This document shows positions 17,430 to 26,026 of a DNA stretch of 64,000 bases, piece by piece. The DNA is from Dokdonella immobilis (lineage in GTDB: Bacteria > Pseudomonadota > Gammaproteobacteria > Xanthomonadales > Rhodanobacteraceae). How positions within the stretch are numbered: position 1 is the first letter of the stretch; each line of letters starts with the position of its first letter. The position numbers were made by a program, and so were the translations under genes. The DNA is taken from positions 1 through 64,000 of the forward strand of contig NZ_FOVF01000001.1 of assembly GCF_900115085.1 (NCBI RefSeq). The letters are read 5' to 3'. The notes under the pieces were generated by a model. That model saw only the letters and a program-made list of their open reading frames with translations, did not search any database and was not told the DNA's origin.

Positions 17430-18610
17430 ATCGCACGACCCGCCCATTGCCTCCGATCGCTGCGCACGTCGATGCGGAGCTGGCTCGGCTGGATAGGGAA
17501 ATCAACTGGCTGCTTGCGCTCTCCCCGATCCACAACGACAGCCTATGGTCGGACTTCAAGGATAGCGGCTATCGAACCATTGGCGAATTCGTGTATGCGC
17601 CCGTGCATCTGGACCTCGACGCGGCGCGCGAATCCCTGTTCGCGCTTCCCATGGAAGAGATCGAGTCGCCTCTGCTTGCGCCGCTCCTCGTGGAAAAGCA
17701 ACGCGAGCTGGACCGGCAAATCGAGCTCATTCGATTTCGCGAGACAGACCGGTTTCTGCAGACCAGTCTCGACCTGTTCGGAGGTGTGGAACCGGGATTG
17801 CTGGAACTGGCACAGAGGATACTTGCCAGGGTTCGCCCAAGTTCCCCGCTCGAAGCAGATGCAGGAATCGATGCTGTGCTCGAGGCGGTGGAGGACGATG
17901 TGGCGTGGTACCGAAGCAGGGTTGCCGACTTCTCCATGCAGGTCGAGATCGACAGCGATCTCAACTCGATGATGATGGTCTCGCACGGCACGTTCTACGT
18001 CGACGACGGAATCTGCATTCCGTACGCGCGTGTCCAGCCTCTGGTCCAGCACGAAATAGGCACGCATGTATTGACGCGGCACAACGGTCGCAATCAGCCC
18101 TTGACCCAGCTGGAGGTCGGATTGGCGCACTACGACCCCCTGCAGGAAGGCCTCGGCGTGCTCGCCGAATACCTTGCCGGGTACCTTCCCGGCGAACGCC
18201 TGCGCATGCTCGCCGCACGGGTCGTTGCCGTCGACATGGTGATCCAGGGGGAGGACGTCCCTGCGATCTTCGAGCTCCTGCATGGCACCCACGATTTTCC
18301 AAGCGACGAGGCCTTCGATGTCGCAGTCCGCGCTCGGCGCGGCGGAGGCCTGACCAAGGATGCCGTTTATCTTGGCGGTCTCCGCGACCTCGTCGATTAC
18401 CTCAACGACGGCGGAGCGTTCGAGCCTCTGTTCGTCGGCAAGTTCGCACTACCGCATCGGCCGGTACTCGACCAATTGATCGAAGAAGGCTGGGTAGCCC
18501 CGCCCGAGTTGCTGCCGCGCTATCTGTCCCACCCACGCGCAAGCGAGCGCCTACAGGCGTGTCGTGAGCTTTGCGTCGAAGACCTATTCCACGAGGAGCC
18601 GTGCCGATGA
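17426..18610 (+). CDS. MATCAP-family metallopeptidase (QEGLA-motif, DUF1704)
   Basis: The 394-residue protein belongs to the family annotated 'flavohemoglobin expression-modulating QEGLA motif protein' and now grouped with the MATCAP tyrosine carboxypeptidases. The zinc site HEIGTH (HExxxH) is at 209-214. The family motif is present as QEGLG at 240-244, followed by 'VLAEYLAG', whose Glu should be the third ligand; the usual Ala of QEGLA is Gly here. Known eukaryotic members remove C-terminal Tyr from tubulin; the bacterial substrate is unknown. Start and stop both overlap neighbours by ATGA, the strongest sign that the three proteins act together. Confidence 0.85.
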   Translation: MNRTTRPLPPIAAHVDAELARLDREINWLLALSPIHNDSLWSDFKDSGYRTIGEFVYAPVHLDLDAARESLFALPMEEIESPLLAPLLVEKQRELDRQIELIRFRETDRFLQTSLDLFGGVEPGLLELAQRILARVRPSSPLEADAGIDAVLEAVEDDVAWYRSRVADFSMQVEIDSDLNSMMMVSHGTFYVDDGICIPYARVQPLVQHEIGTHVLTRHNGRNQPLTQLEVGLAHYDPLQEGLGVLAEYLAGYLPGERLRMLAARVVAVDMVIQGEDVPAIFELLHGTHDFPSDEAFDVAVRARRGGGLTKDAVYLGGLRDLVDYLNDGGAFEPLFVGKFALPHRPVLDQLIEEGWVAPPELLPRYLSHPRASERLQACRELCVEDLFHEEPCR

Positions 18611-19701
18611 GCCGCGCTGTCCGCAAGAAACCGAACGCCAAACCCCGTGCCTCGATCAAACTCGGGTTCGTCATCAATGACATGGCTACCGAGAAAGACA
18701 ACTACACGACCATCCGACTTGCCCGCAAGGCCATCAACCGCGGACACGAGGTCGTCCTGATTGGCCTCGGCGATTTTCTTTACGCCGCGGATGGGACTGT
18801 CCAGGCACGAGCCCATCGTCCCTCCTTGAAGAGGTACAAGGACGACAAGGCCTTGCTCGATGACCTCCAGGGTCCCAAGGCCCGGATCGAGAAGGTAATG
18901 GTGGAAGAACTCGATGTGTTGATGCTGCGCAGCGATCCGGCAGAAGAAATCGAAAAGCGCCCCTGGGCGCCGAACAGTGGCCTGTTGTTTGCACAATTGG
19001 CGGTGTTGAAGCATGTGATCGTGTTGAACGATCCGGTCCACCTTACCGACGCGTCGAACAAGACCTATTTCCAGCATTTCCCCGAAGTCGTGAGGCCAGT
19101 CACATGCATCACGATGGATGCGGCAGAGATACGCACCTTCATCAAGGATCGCGGCGGCAACGGCGTGATCAAGCCCTTGCAGGGTTCCGGGGGTCAAAGC
19201 GTCTTCGTGGTCACTCCCGAGAGCAAGGGCAACCTCAATCAGATGATCGAGGCCGTGACCCGCGATGGTTATGCCATCGTGCAGGAGTACCTGCCGAAAG
19301 CCGCCAAGGGCGATCTTCGACTGCTCATGTTGAATGGTCGCCCGCTGCGCGTGGACGGCACCTACGCCTGCGTGCGCCGGTTCAACGACAGCGGCGATGC
19401 ACGAAACAACATCAGCGCGGGCGGAAAATACGAAATCGCCGTGCCCGACGAGGCGGTGTTGCGCCTGGCCGAGATCGTCGGGCCCAAGCTCATGCGCGAC
19501 GGCATGTACCTGGCAGGTCTCGATATCGCCGGCGACAAGATGATGGAGATCAATGTCGATACGCCCGGTGGCATCACCATGGCCGACGATCTGACCGGGA
19601 TCGATTTCAGCGGCGTAATCATCGACGATCTGGAGCGCAAGGTGCGCCTGCGCGACCAGTACAGCGGCACTTTGCCGAATACCGAACTGGCGATGATGTG
19701 A
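18607..19701 (+). CDS. Glutathione synthetase-like ATP-grasp ligase
   Basis: A 364-residue ATP-grasp enzyme with GshB-type features: an N-terminal pre-ATP-grasp domain ('LGFVINDMATEKDNYTTIRL'), the lysine and glycine loop 'GVIKPLQGSGGQSVF', 'IVQEYLPKAAKGDLRLLML' and the metal-binding 'MMEINVDTPGGI' (GshB has EINVTSPTG). It would join a carboxylate to an amine using ATP, as in peptide-bond formation. It is not in a gshA-gshB context; its partners are an FGase-like amidohydrolase and a MATCAP peptidase, all coupled by ATGA overlaps. This suggests a dedicated peptide ligation and trimming pathway rather than glutathione synthesis. ATG 18607 follows from the overlap. Confidence 0.82.
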   Translation: MSRAVRKKPNAKPRASIKLGFVINDMATEKDNYTTIRLARKAINRGHEVVLIGLGDFLYAADGTVQARAHRPSLKRYKDDKALLDDLQGPKARIEKVMVEELDVLMLRSDPAEEIEKRPWAPNSGLLFAQLAVLKHVIVLNDPVHLTDASNKTYFQHFPEVVRPVTCITMDAAEIRTFIKDRGGNGVIKPLQGSGGQSVFVVTPESKGNLNQMIEAVTRDGYAIVQEYLPKAAKGDLRLLMLNGRPLRVDGTYACVRRFNDSGDARNNISAGGKYEIAVPDEAVLRLAEIVGPKLMRDGMYLAGLDIAGDKMMEINVDTPGGITMADDLTGIDFSGVIIDDLERKVRLRDQYSGTLPNTELAMM

Positions 19702-20021
19702 CCTGGGGTCGATCGCGGCGCGCGGATACCTTTCGATTGTCGCGATTCGTCGCAGCGCGGCCGTGTGAACGGGGTATCCGGGTTCTCGGCGTCCCGGACC
19801 CGAACCGGATCGAGATCAACATGGCTCATGCGGGTTGGCACGGCGGCGGGCTGCAGTAGCGCCCCGTACCCGTCACGGCCTTCGATGCCCGCTCGATGCC
19901 CGCTCGATGCCTTCCCCAGCTTGCATCCAAGGTGGACGCCTGCCCCAGGGCAGCCGTCGGGATGGAATCCACACACGAAGGCTGCCCGGCCGATGGGCGC
20001 AGCCGGATGATGGACCTGGCT
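19702..20021. other. Intergenic, no gene recognised
   Basis: A convergent spacer between the ATP-grasp gene and the CLC gene. A short direct repeat GCCCGCTCGAT occurs twice near 19890-19910. No terminator with a T-run is seen. Small frames here lack ribosome sites and homology. Confidence 0.4.
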
Positions 20022-21863
20022 CTATCGGGACGGCGACATATGACGCTTGCGCTCGTGCGCTTCACGCAGTCGCTGGCCGTGCGCCTTGAGCAGATCGCCG
20101 CGGGTCAGAATGCCGACCATGCGCGTCGACTGGCCTGCGCCAAAGACGATGAGCCGTCCGACATCCGCAGCGACCATGTGATCAGCAGCCTCGCGGAGAC
20201 TGTGATCCTCACGGACCGCCAATGGAGGTCGCGTGATCAGACTGCCAATGGAGGCGCCGTCAGGCACCGACGCGTCAAACAGGTTGCGCCGAGTCAGCAC
20301 GCCGATCGCGCGGCCGTCATCATCGAGCACCGGAAAGCCCTGGTGACGTGAAGCATCCTCGCCCTCGGCCAGCCAAGCACGCAGCTTGCTCATGGAATCG
20401 TTGGCGCGCAGCGAGATGACATCCCGCGTGCAGGCCTCACTGACTGCAATACGGTCCAATGGATCGGCACTGTAGTCCGAGGGCACGCGGACACCGCGAC
20501 GCGCGATCTTTTCCGTCATGATGGTATTGCGCATCATCAGGCCGGAAACCAGGTAGGCGGCTGCACAACCTCCGAGCAAGGGCAGCAGCCCATGGGGTTG
20601 CAGCGTGGTCTCGAACGCAAAGACTACCGACGTGAGGAACGCACGGGAAGCACCGGAAAAGATCGCGGCCATGCATACCAATGCAGCCATGCGGGGATCG
20701 ACGTGCAGCGTCGGCAGAGCGTTCGCGATGAGTAGGCCAAGGGCGCCGCCAAGGGTGCTGCCGATGGTGAACAGAGGAGCGAGCGTGCCGCCGGACGTGC
20801 CGCTTCCGAGCGCGATCGACCACGAGGCGAGCTTGGCCAGGCACAACATCAGCAAGGCTGAAAGCCCCAGGGTTCCGCTGATCGCGGCGGTAATGTTGGT
20901 GTAGCCGACACCGAGCGTCAGGGGTTGCAGATAGCCGATCAGGCCGACAGCGATACCGCCGATCGCCGGCCACCACATCCAGTGCACCGGAATCTTCTCG
21001 AAGGCGTCCTCGATCGCATAGCAGAGTTTGGTGATTCCCACGCTGAACGCCCCAATGAGCGCGCCCAGCAGCACGTATATCACCAGTGCACCTGGTGCCG
21101 CGGCAGCGACCTCGGGCATCGGAAACATCGGCTCGCTGCCTTCAAGGAGGAATCGAACGCCGGTGCCGACGAACGCCGCCATGGCGACCGGAATCAGCGA
21201 TCGGGCCTTGCGCTCGAACAGCAACAATTCGATGGAAAGCAGTACCGCCGAAACCGGTGCGGCAAACACGGCCGCCATTCCAGCCGCCGCGCCGGCCGCC
21301 AGCAGCGTCTTGCGCTCATCGGCCGTGACGTGGGCGAGCTGGCCCACCAACGAGCCAAGCGCCCCTCCGGTCGCGATGATGGGACCCTCGGCCCCAAAAG
21401 GTCCTCCCGTGCCGATGGCCACGGCGGATGAAACCGGCTTGAGCCAGGTCATGCGCGGCGGAATTCGACTCTCGTTGACGAGGATCTGTTCCATGGCCTC
21501 GGGGATGCCATGACCTCGAATGGCACGGGATCCCCACCGCGCCATGCCTCCCACGATCAATCCGCCCAGTACCGGCACTACGATCACCCAGGCGCCAAGG
21601 TGATGGCCAGCCGGACTTGCGAGCGACGTGTCCCATCGGCCATGGAATGCCAGGTTGGTGACCAGGCCGATCAGTGCCGTAAGCCATGCGGCCACCCCAG
21701 CTACGACGGCGCCAAGCACCATCGCCGCGGCCGAGACTCCGACGACCCGTGCGTCGAGAGGCCGAAAGCGTCGAGGCAGGTGCTCTTCGGCGAGCGTTGG
21801 GTCCAACGATGGCGCAAGCGGAATGGCCGCACGTGAGTGCGGTTGCGGAGGCGGGTTGGCCAT
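20022..21863 (-). CDS. CLC-family chloride channel/transporter with C-terminal CBS pair
   Basis: A 613-residue membrane protein. The ion-path motifs are present: 'GHGIP' at 117-121 (canonical GSGIP, so the Cl-coordinating Ser is His), 'FGAEGP' at 156-161 with the gating glutamate, and 'GSGTSGGTLAPLF' for the third helix-N motif. The cytosolic tail (about 470-605) carries two CBS units ('RDVISLRANDSMSKLRAWL', 'RPPLAVREDHSLREAADHM'), which often bind adenine nucleotides and tune gating. Keeping the gating Glu allows either channel or antiporter behaviour. It is monocistronic, starting at ATG 21863. Confidence 0.88.
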   Translation of the reverse strand: MANPPPQPHSRAAIPLAPSLDPTLAEEHLPRRFRPLDARVVGVSAAAMVLGAVVAGVAAWLTALIGLVTNLAFHGRWDTSLASPAGHHLGAWVIVVPVLGGLIVGGMARWGSRAIRGHGIPEAMEQILVNESRIPPRMTWLKPVSSAVAIGTGGPFGAEGPIIATGGALGSLVGQLAHVTADERKTLLAAGAAAGMAAVFAAPVSAVLLSIELLLFERKARSLIPVAMAAFVGTGVRFLLEGSEPMFPMPEVAAAAPGALVIYVLLGALIGAFSVGITKLCYAIEDAFEKIPVHWMWWPAIGGIAVGLIGYLQPLTLGVGYTNITAAISGTLGLSALLMLCLAKLASWSIALGSGTSGGTLAPLFTIGSTLGGALGLLIANALPTLHVDPRMAALVCMAAIFSGASRAFLTSVVFAFETTLQPHGLLPLLGGCAAAYLVSGLMMRNTIMTEKIARRGVRVPSDYSADPLDRIAVSEACTRDVISLRANDSMSKLRAWLAEGEDASRHQGFPVLDDDGRAIGVLTRRNLFDASVPDGASIGSLITRPPLAVREDHSLREAADHMVAADVGRLIVFGAGQSTRMVGILTRGDLLKAHGQRLREAHERKRHMSPSR

Positions 21864-22168
21864 GAGGACTCTGCAACAGCGAAAGGCGGGTGAAAGGCTA
21901 CACGGATATCGGCGCTGCAGCTGGCTGGAAGATGAACGGGCGTCGCGGTCCGCGGGAATCGAACTTCAGATACCGAATCCGCTGTGATGGTTTGTGTGGA
22001 AGCGGTTCCTGCAGGAACTGCGGAGCGGGTCTGTGATTCGGGAGCGCCTGTCGCGCGATCCGGAGAACACGCGCCCCTCCTTCGGGAGCGACACCTACGA
22101 CTGGGCCGGCGCCCGCTGCGTGAGGCGCGGCATCCTCGACAAAGTGTCACGACATGCACGGCGAAGGA
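21864..22168. other. Intergenic, no gene recognised
   Basis: This stretch lies upstream of the CLC gene and downstream of the TPR gene on the minus strand. I see no repeats, RNA or convincing coding frame; it presumably contains the CLC promoter. Confidence 0.4.
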
Positions 22169-22570
22169 TCACGGCTGAAGTCCCAGCTCCTTCAGCGTCT
22201 CGATGTTCTTCAGGAACATGTCCCGGGATTCCGGCGTGAGAGCCGCATGCGAGAGCAACGCGTCGTAGCAGCGGATGCTTTCGTCATACAGGCCCAGTTT
22301 GGAGTAGTACGCAGCCCGGCTCTGCGCGATGAAATAGGAATCGGTCTCCCGTTCCATGTCGACGGCCCGCGCGTAGTTCTCCAGCGCCTTCGCCGAATCG
22401 CCCATCTGGTCGTTCACGACGGCGATGTTCATGCACATGATCGCCCGATCGAACACCGGCAGATCGCTGTGCACGAGTTCCTCGAGGATGCGGATCGCCT
22501 CGTCGCGCTTGCCGGCGACCACCAGATCGGAGGCGCGGCTGGCCAGGTTTTCATAGAGTTGCTTGTCCAC
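22169..22570 (-). CDS. Small TPR-repeat protein
   Basis: A 133-residue helical protein with two to three TPR-like repeats ('ASDLVVAGKRDEAIRILEELV', 'AVVNDQMGDSAKALENYARAV', 'AAYYSKLGLYDESIRCYDALL'). No signal peptide or other domain is present, so it is probably a cytosolic protein-interaction module. The start is GTG 22570 with AGGAG about 11 nt upstream; no ATG lies near the start of homology. There are no co-oriented neighbours, so the context gives no partner. Confidence 0.72.
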   Translation of the reverse strand: MDKQLYENLASRASDLVVAGKRDEAIRILEELVHSDLPVFDRAIMCMNIAVVNDQMGDSAKALENYARAVDMERETDSYFIAQSRAAYYSKLGLYDESIRCYDALLSHAALTPESRDMFLKNIETLKELGLQP

Positions 22571-22951
22571 TTGATCGTTGACTCCTGCAGGTCCCCTAAT
22601 TGAATCATGCCGTCGCCGGGCGCTGCCTGCGTTAACGGAAGATGCCGGATCGAGGGGCCAGCCGCGAACCCTTTTTTCAATCCTGCGAAGGCAGGAACGC
22701 AGTGACCTTTACGCTTCCGGATTCGCCACAGTCGCCGGACCCCCACCCTTGCGGAGGCTCGGGTCCGTGCCCTCCGGGGCAGACGGCCCCGTATGCCACG
22801 CGCGAGCCAGATAAATTCCGGTAGCACGAAGTTCCGCTGCTTGTCCTGGCCCCGCGCAGCTCACTCCAGTCGGCGGCTTCAGATGTGCTGGCCCTTGCCG
22901 GCGCCCCTTTGCGTGGATGCGCTCAGGAACCACGGAATGCGGAGAGTGACC
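22571..22951. other. Intergenic with REP-like hairpin
   Basis: TCCTGC-GAAG-GCAGGA (22681-22696) is a short palindrome of a type common as extragenic repeats in proteobacteria, preceded by TTTTTT. Only one copy is in the window. The open frame before ATG 22952 lacks coding character. Confidence 0.45.
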
Positions 22952-25285
22952 ATGAACCTGCGAAGCCTCGGCCCTGGCCTGGCCATGCTGGTCGCGAGCG
23001 CGCAAATCGGCGCCACGACGATTGAAGTTTCCACGCCATTCGACCAGTTCGGCGAGGACGCGACCAAGTGCTCGCTGCGCGAGGCCGTGCAGGCCGCCAA
23101 CACGAACGCGACATTCGGCGGATGCCCGGCCGGCAGCAGCGCCGACATCATCACCTTCCAGGGTTTCTCCAACCACTTCACGCTGAGCCGGCCCGGTCGC
23201 GACGAGGATGCCAATGCCACAGGCGACCTCGACGTCGACGGCAGCGGCGCGATCGTGTTCGTCGGCAACGGCAGCGGCAAGACCATCATCGACGGTGATG
23301 GCGTCGATCGCGTTTTCGACCTCGATTGCCGCTCGGACATGAACGTGCAGTTCAATTCGCTGACGATCGTCAGCGGCGATGCCGGCAACAGCAACGGCGG
23401 CGGCATCTACGATTGCGCCGGGGCGCTGAGCCTCTATCAGGTGCACATGAGCGAAAACAGCGCCAACCAGGGCGGTGCCCTCACGATCGCCTCTTCCCCC
23501 ATTGCCGGCAACGTTACCGTTACGCGCAGCGCATTCACGCGCAATCACGCCCTGACCGGTCCCGGATCGGCGATTCGCCATGGCGGCAATGACCTGCTCA
23601 AGCTGACGAATACGACACTCAGCGAGAATGACGCGACCGGCAGCGGCGCGCTCTACGCCGAAGGCGACGTCGCCCTCAAGAACGTGACCGTCGCCTACAA
23701 CACCGGCGCCAGCACCGGCGGCGTCTACATTGCCGGCGGAACGGCCCGCTTCGACAATTCGATCTTCAGCGATAACGTCAACCGCAACACCTCCTCGTCG
23801 ACGGCGGTCGACCTGCGCTGTGTCCCGACCGCGCTGAGTGACGGCTACAACCTCTGGAAGAATGGCGTGTGCACCTTCGCGGTCAATCGTGCGACCGATC
23901 TTGCCGGCACCGATCCCCTGCTCGGCACGCTCGCCGACGCCGGCCGTTCGCGCCCCGTACATGTGCTGCTGCCGGGTAGCCCGGCGCTCAACTCGGGCGC
24001 GCCGACCCCGAACGACGGCAGCACCGGCCACTGCGATGCCTACGACCAGCGCGGCATCCAGCGCCAGCAATGCGATCGTGGCGCCTTCGAGGGGCGTGTC
24101 GACTACGCGGTCAATTCGACGGCCGATTCACCGGACAGCAATCCCGGCAATGGCGTCTGCCAGAGCGCGATCGGCGGCTGTACGCTGCGCGCCGCGTTGA
24201 TGGAAGCCGGCGCCCAGGATGTGCCGATCGTCATCACGATTCCGGAGGGCATCTACAACGTCAACATCCCGGGCGAGGACGAGGACCTCGGCGTCACCGG
24301 CGACCTTGACATCATCGCGCTCGAGGGCGAGGGCCGGATCCTTATCGGCCAGGGCCCGGACCGCACCGTGATCCGCGGCAGCGGCGTCGAGCGCGTGTTC
24401 GACCTCGACGGCAGCAGCCTTTATCGATCCGCGGTCGGGCTGTTCGGTATGCGCATCGAGGGCGGCGACACGGTTCACACCGGCGATGACGGCAGTGCCT
24501 GGAACGGCGGCGGCGCCCGCTTTTCGTTCCCGCGCATGCTGACGATCGACCAGGTCTGGTTCGACCGCAACGCAAGCGGGTCGTCGGGCGGTGGCTTGCA
24601 CGTGCTGCAGGGATCGGGCCCCGTGCGCATCACGCGAAGCGCATTCACGCGCAACTACGCCGTGCGCGACGGGGGTGGCATGAGCCTGGGACAGGGCAAG
24701 GACATGGCCGTCAGCAACAGCCTGTTCGCCGACAACCTGGCCGATTACTACGGTGGAGGCCTCGATGTCTACAACACTGGAACCGGAAGGGTCGATCTGT
24801 CCTGGATAACCGTGACCGGCAACTACGCGGGTCGACAGGGTGGTGGCGTATCGTTCGGCGGCGGCGAAACCCTGGGCGCTGCCCTGATCACCGGCAACAA
24901 CGACGGATTGTCCTTCCATGCCCCGGACTGCCTGACGCGCTCGGAGGGCGTGGCCTCGTCGGGCTATATCCTGATTGGCGCCGTCAGTGATGCCGATTGC
25001 GTGCTGACCGGCGATCCGACCGGAAACCAGATCGGCGTAGCCATCAATCTCTCGCAGGTCAGCATGGCCGGTTCCGACATCCCGTACGCCGCACCGAAGC
25101 CGGGCAGCATCGCGGTCGGTGCTGTTTCCGCCACTCGATGCAGGGACGGATCGGGACGCTACCTCAACGCCGACCAGCTTGACCTGGCGCGTCCGGTCAA
25201 CAATGCCTGCACGATCGGTGCGATCGAGGGCACGAGCGACCTGATCTTCGCCAACGGTATCGACGACAGCTATGCCGGCGAGTGA
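22952..25285 (+). CDS. Secreted CSLREA-domain / beta-helix (choice-of-anchor Q) protein
   Basis: A 777-residue protein with a signal peptide ending near 'QIGA'. It contains two CSLREA-type modules: 'KCSLREAVQAAN' near the N-terminus and the diverged 'GCTLRAALMEAG' halfway along. Each is followed by parallel-beta-helix repeats ('RSAFTRNHALTGPGSAI', 'RSAFTRNYAVRDGGGMSL') and an anchor-Q-like closing segment with 'CDRGAFEG' or 'CTIGAIEG'. This internal duplication suggests fusion of two copies. It ends 'LIFANGIDDSYAGE', a variant of the GF(D/E) terminal motif. ATG 22952 has an excellent ribosome site (GGAGAG); ATG 22937 is an alternative. Probably a surface or secreted adhesin; the ligand is unknown. 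Confidence 0.82.
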   Translation: MNLRSLGPGLAMLVASAQIGATTIEVSTPFDQFGEDATKCSLREAVQAANTNATFGGCPAGSSADIITFQGFSNHFTLSRPGRDEDANATGDLDVDGSGAIVFVGNGSGKTIIDGDGVDRVFDLDCRSDMNVQFNSLTIVSGDAGNSNGGGIYDCAGALSLYQVHMSENSANQGGALTIASSPIAGNVTVTRSAFTRNHALTGPGSAIRHGGNDLLKLTNTTLSENDATGSGALYAEGDVALKNVTVAYNTGASTGGVYIAGGTARFDNSIFSDNVNRNTSSSTAVDLRCVPTALSDGYNLWKNGVCTFAVNRATDLAGTDPLLGTLADAGRSRPVHVLLPGSPALNSGAPTPNDGSTGHCDAYDQRGIQRQQCDRGAFEGRVDYAVNSTADSPDSNPGNGVCQSAIGGCTLRAALMEAGAQDVPIVITIPEGIYNVNIPGEDEDLGVTGDLDIIALEGEGRILIGQGPDRTVIRGSGVERVFDLDGSSLYRSAVGLFGMRIEGGDTVHTGDDGSAWNGGGARFSFPRMLTIDQVWFDRNASGSSGGGLHVLQGSGPVRITRSAFTRNYAVRDGGGMSLGQGKDMAVSNSLFADNLADYYGGGLDVYNTGTGRVDLSWITVTGNYAGRQGGGVSFGGGETLGAALITGNNDGLSFHAPDCLTRSEGVASSGYILIGAVSDADCVLTGDPTGNQIGVAINLSQVSMAGSDIPYAAPKPGSIAVGAVSATRCRDGSGRYLNADQLDLARPVNNACTIGAIEGTSDLIFANGIDDSYAGE

Positions 25286-25393
25286 GGCGCGCAAGATCGG
25301 ACCTCGGCGGGACCGGGTTTTCGCGCTGACGGCGCGTCCGGTCTGCCGAACCGCAAACAAAGTTTCGGAAGGGGCTTGCGCGATACGCGCGAT

Positions 25394-25413
25394 ATACGTA
25401 CATTAGTACGTAT
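25394..25413. promoter_or_regulatory. LexA operator overlapping the lexA start codon
   Basis: ATACGTAC-ATTA-GTACGTAT is a perfect palindrome (8-bp arms, 4-bp spacer) whose last two bases are the first two of the lexA ATG. Its core, GTAC-N4-GTAC, resembles the operator of LexA2-type repressors in pseudomonads and xanthomonads (GTAC-N4-GTGC), so autoregulation of the lexA-imuA pair is the likely role. Confidence 0.75.
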
Positions 25414-26023
25414 GGACGAATTCGAGCTGACCGACAACCAACGCCGCGTGCTGGACTATATCCGTCAGCACACGGCCGAGCGCGGCCGGGCACCGACCTT
25501 GCGTGAAATCGCCGATGCACTGGGCTTTGCCCGGCACAGCTCGGCCCAGGACTACGTCAAGGCACTCGAACGCAAGGGCGCGCTCGAACGCATTCCGCAT
25601 CGCGGCCTGCGCCTGAACCATCGCTCACGGACGCCGGCGGCGATGCTGCTGCCCCTCGTCGGTCGCGTCGCCGCCGGCAGTCCGATCCTCGCCACCGAAA
25701 ACATCGAAGGGGAATTCGGCATCGACGCCAGCCTGTTTCGCCCGCGACCGGATTACTTCCTGCGCGTGGTCGGACTGAGCATGCGCGATGCCGGCATCCT
25801 CGACGGCGACCTGGCCGCGATCCACCGCACCGATACGGCCGACAACGGCCGCATCGTGGTGGCCCGGGTCGACGATGAAGTCACCCTCAAGACCCTCGAA
25901 TGCAAGCGCGGACGGATTCGCCTGCTCCCGTCCAATCCCGACTTCGCCCCGATCGAGATCGACCCGGAACGCGAATCCTTCGCCATCGAAGGACTCTATG
26001 TCGGCATGATCCGGAGAACCTGA
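25412..26023 (+). CDS. lexA: SOS repressor LexA (LexA2 type)
   Basis: The 203-residue protein has the N-terminal winged helix-turn-helix ('APTLREIADALGFARHSSAQ', about 27-46) and the S24 self-cleavage domain. The Ala88-Gly89 cleavage bond is in 'RVAAGSP', the nucleophile is Ser123 in 'VGLSMRD' and the general base is Lys160. RecA filaments trigger autocleavage and derepress damage genes. The perfect palindrome across its own start and the imuA gene 3 bp downstream identify it as the LexA2 type, which usually governs mutagenesis cassettes. No Shine-Dalgarno is visible before ATG 25412, so the mRNA may be leaderless. Confidence 0.92.
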   Translation: MDEFELTDNQRRVLDYIRQHTAERGRAPTLREIADALGFARHSSAQDYVKALERKGALERIPHRGLRLNHRSRTPAAMLLPLVGRVAAGSPILATENIEGEFGIDASLFRPRPDYFLRVVGLSMRDAGILDGDLAAIHRTDTADNGRIVVARVDDEVTLKTLECKRGRIRLLPSNPDFAPIEIDPERESFAIEGLYVGMIRRT

Positions 26024-26026
26024 TCG

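Noticed and set aside
22709-25360. Two long minus-strand frames (453 and 410 codons)
   Set aside because: Both are antisense to the CSLREA protein and have repetitive Ala/Val/Gly content.
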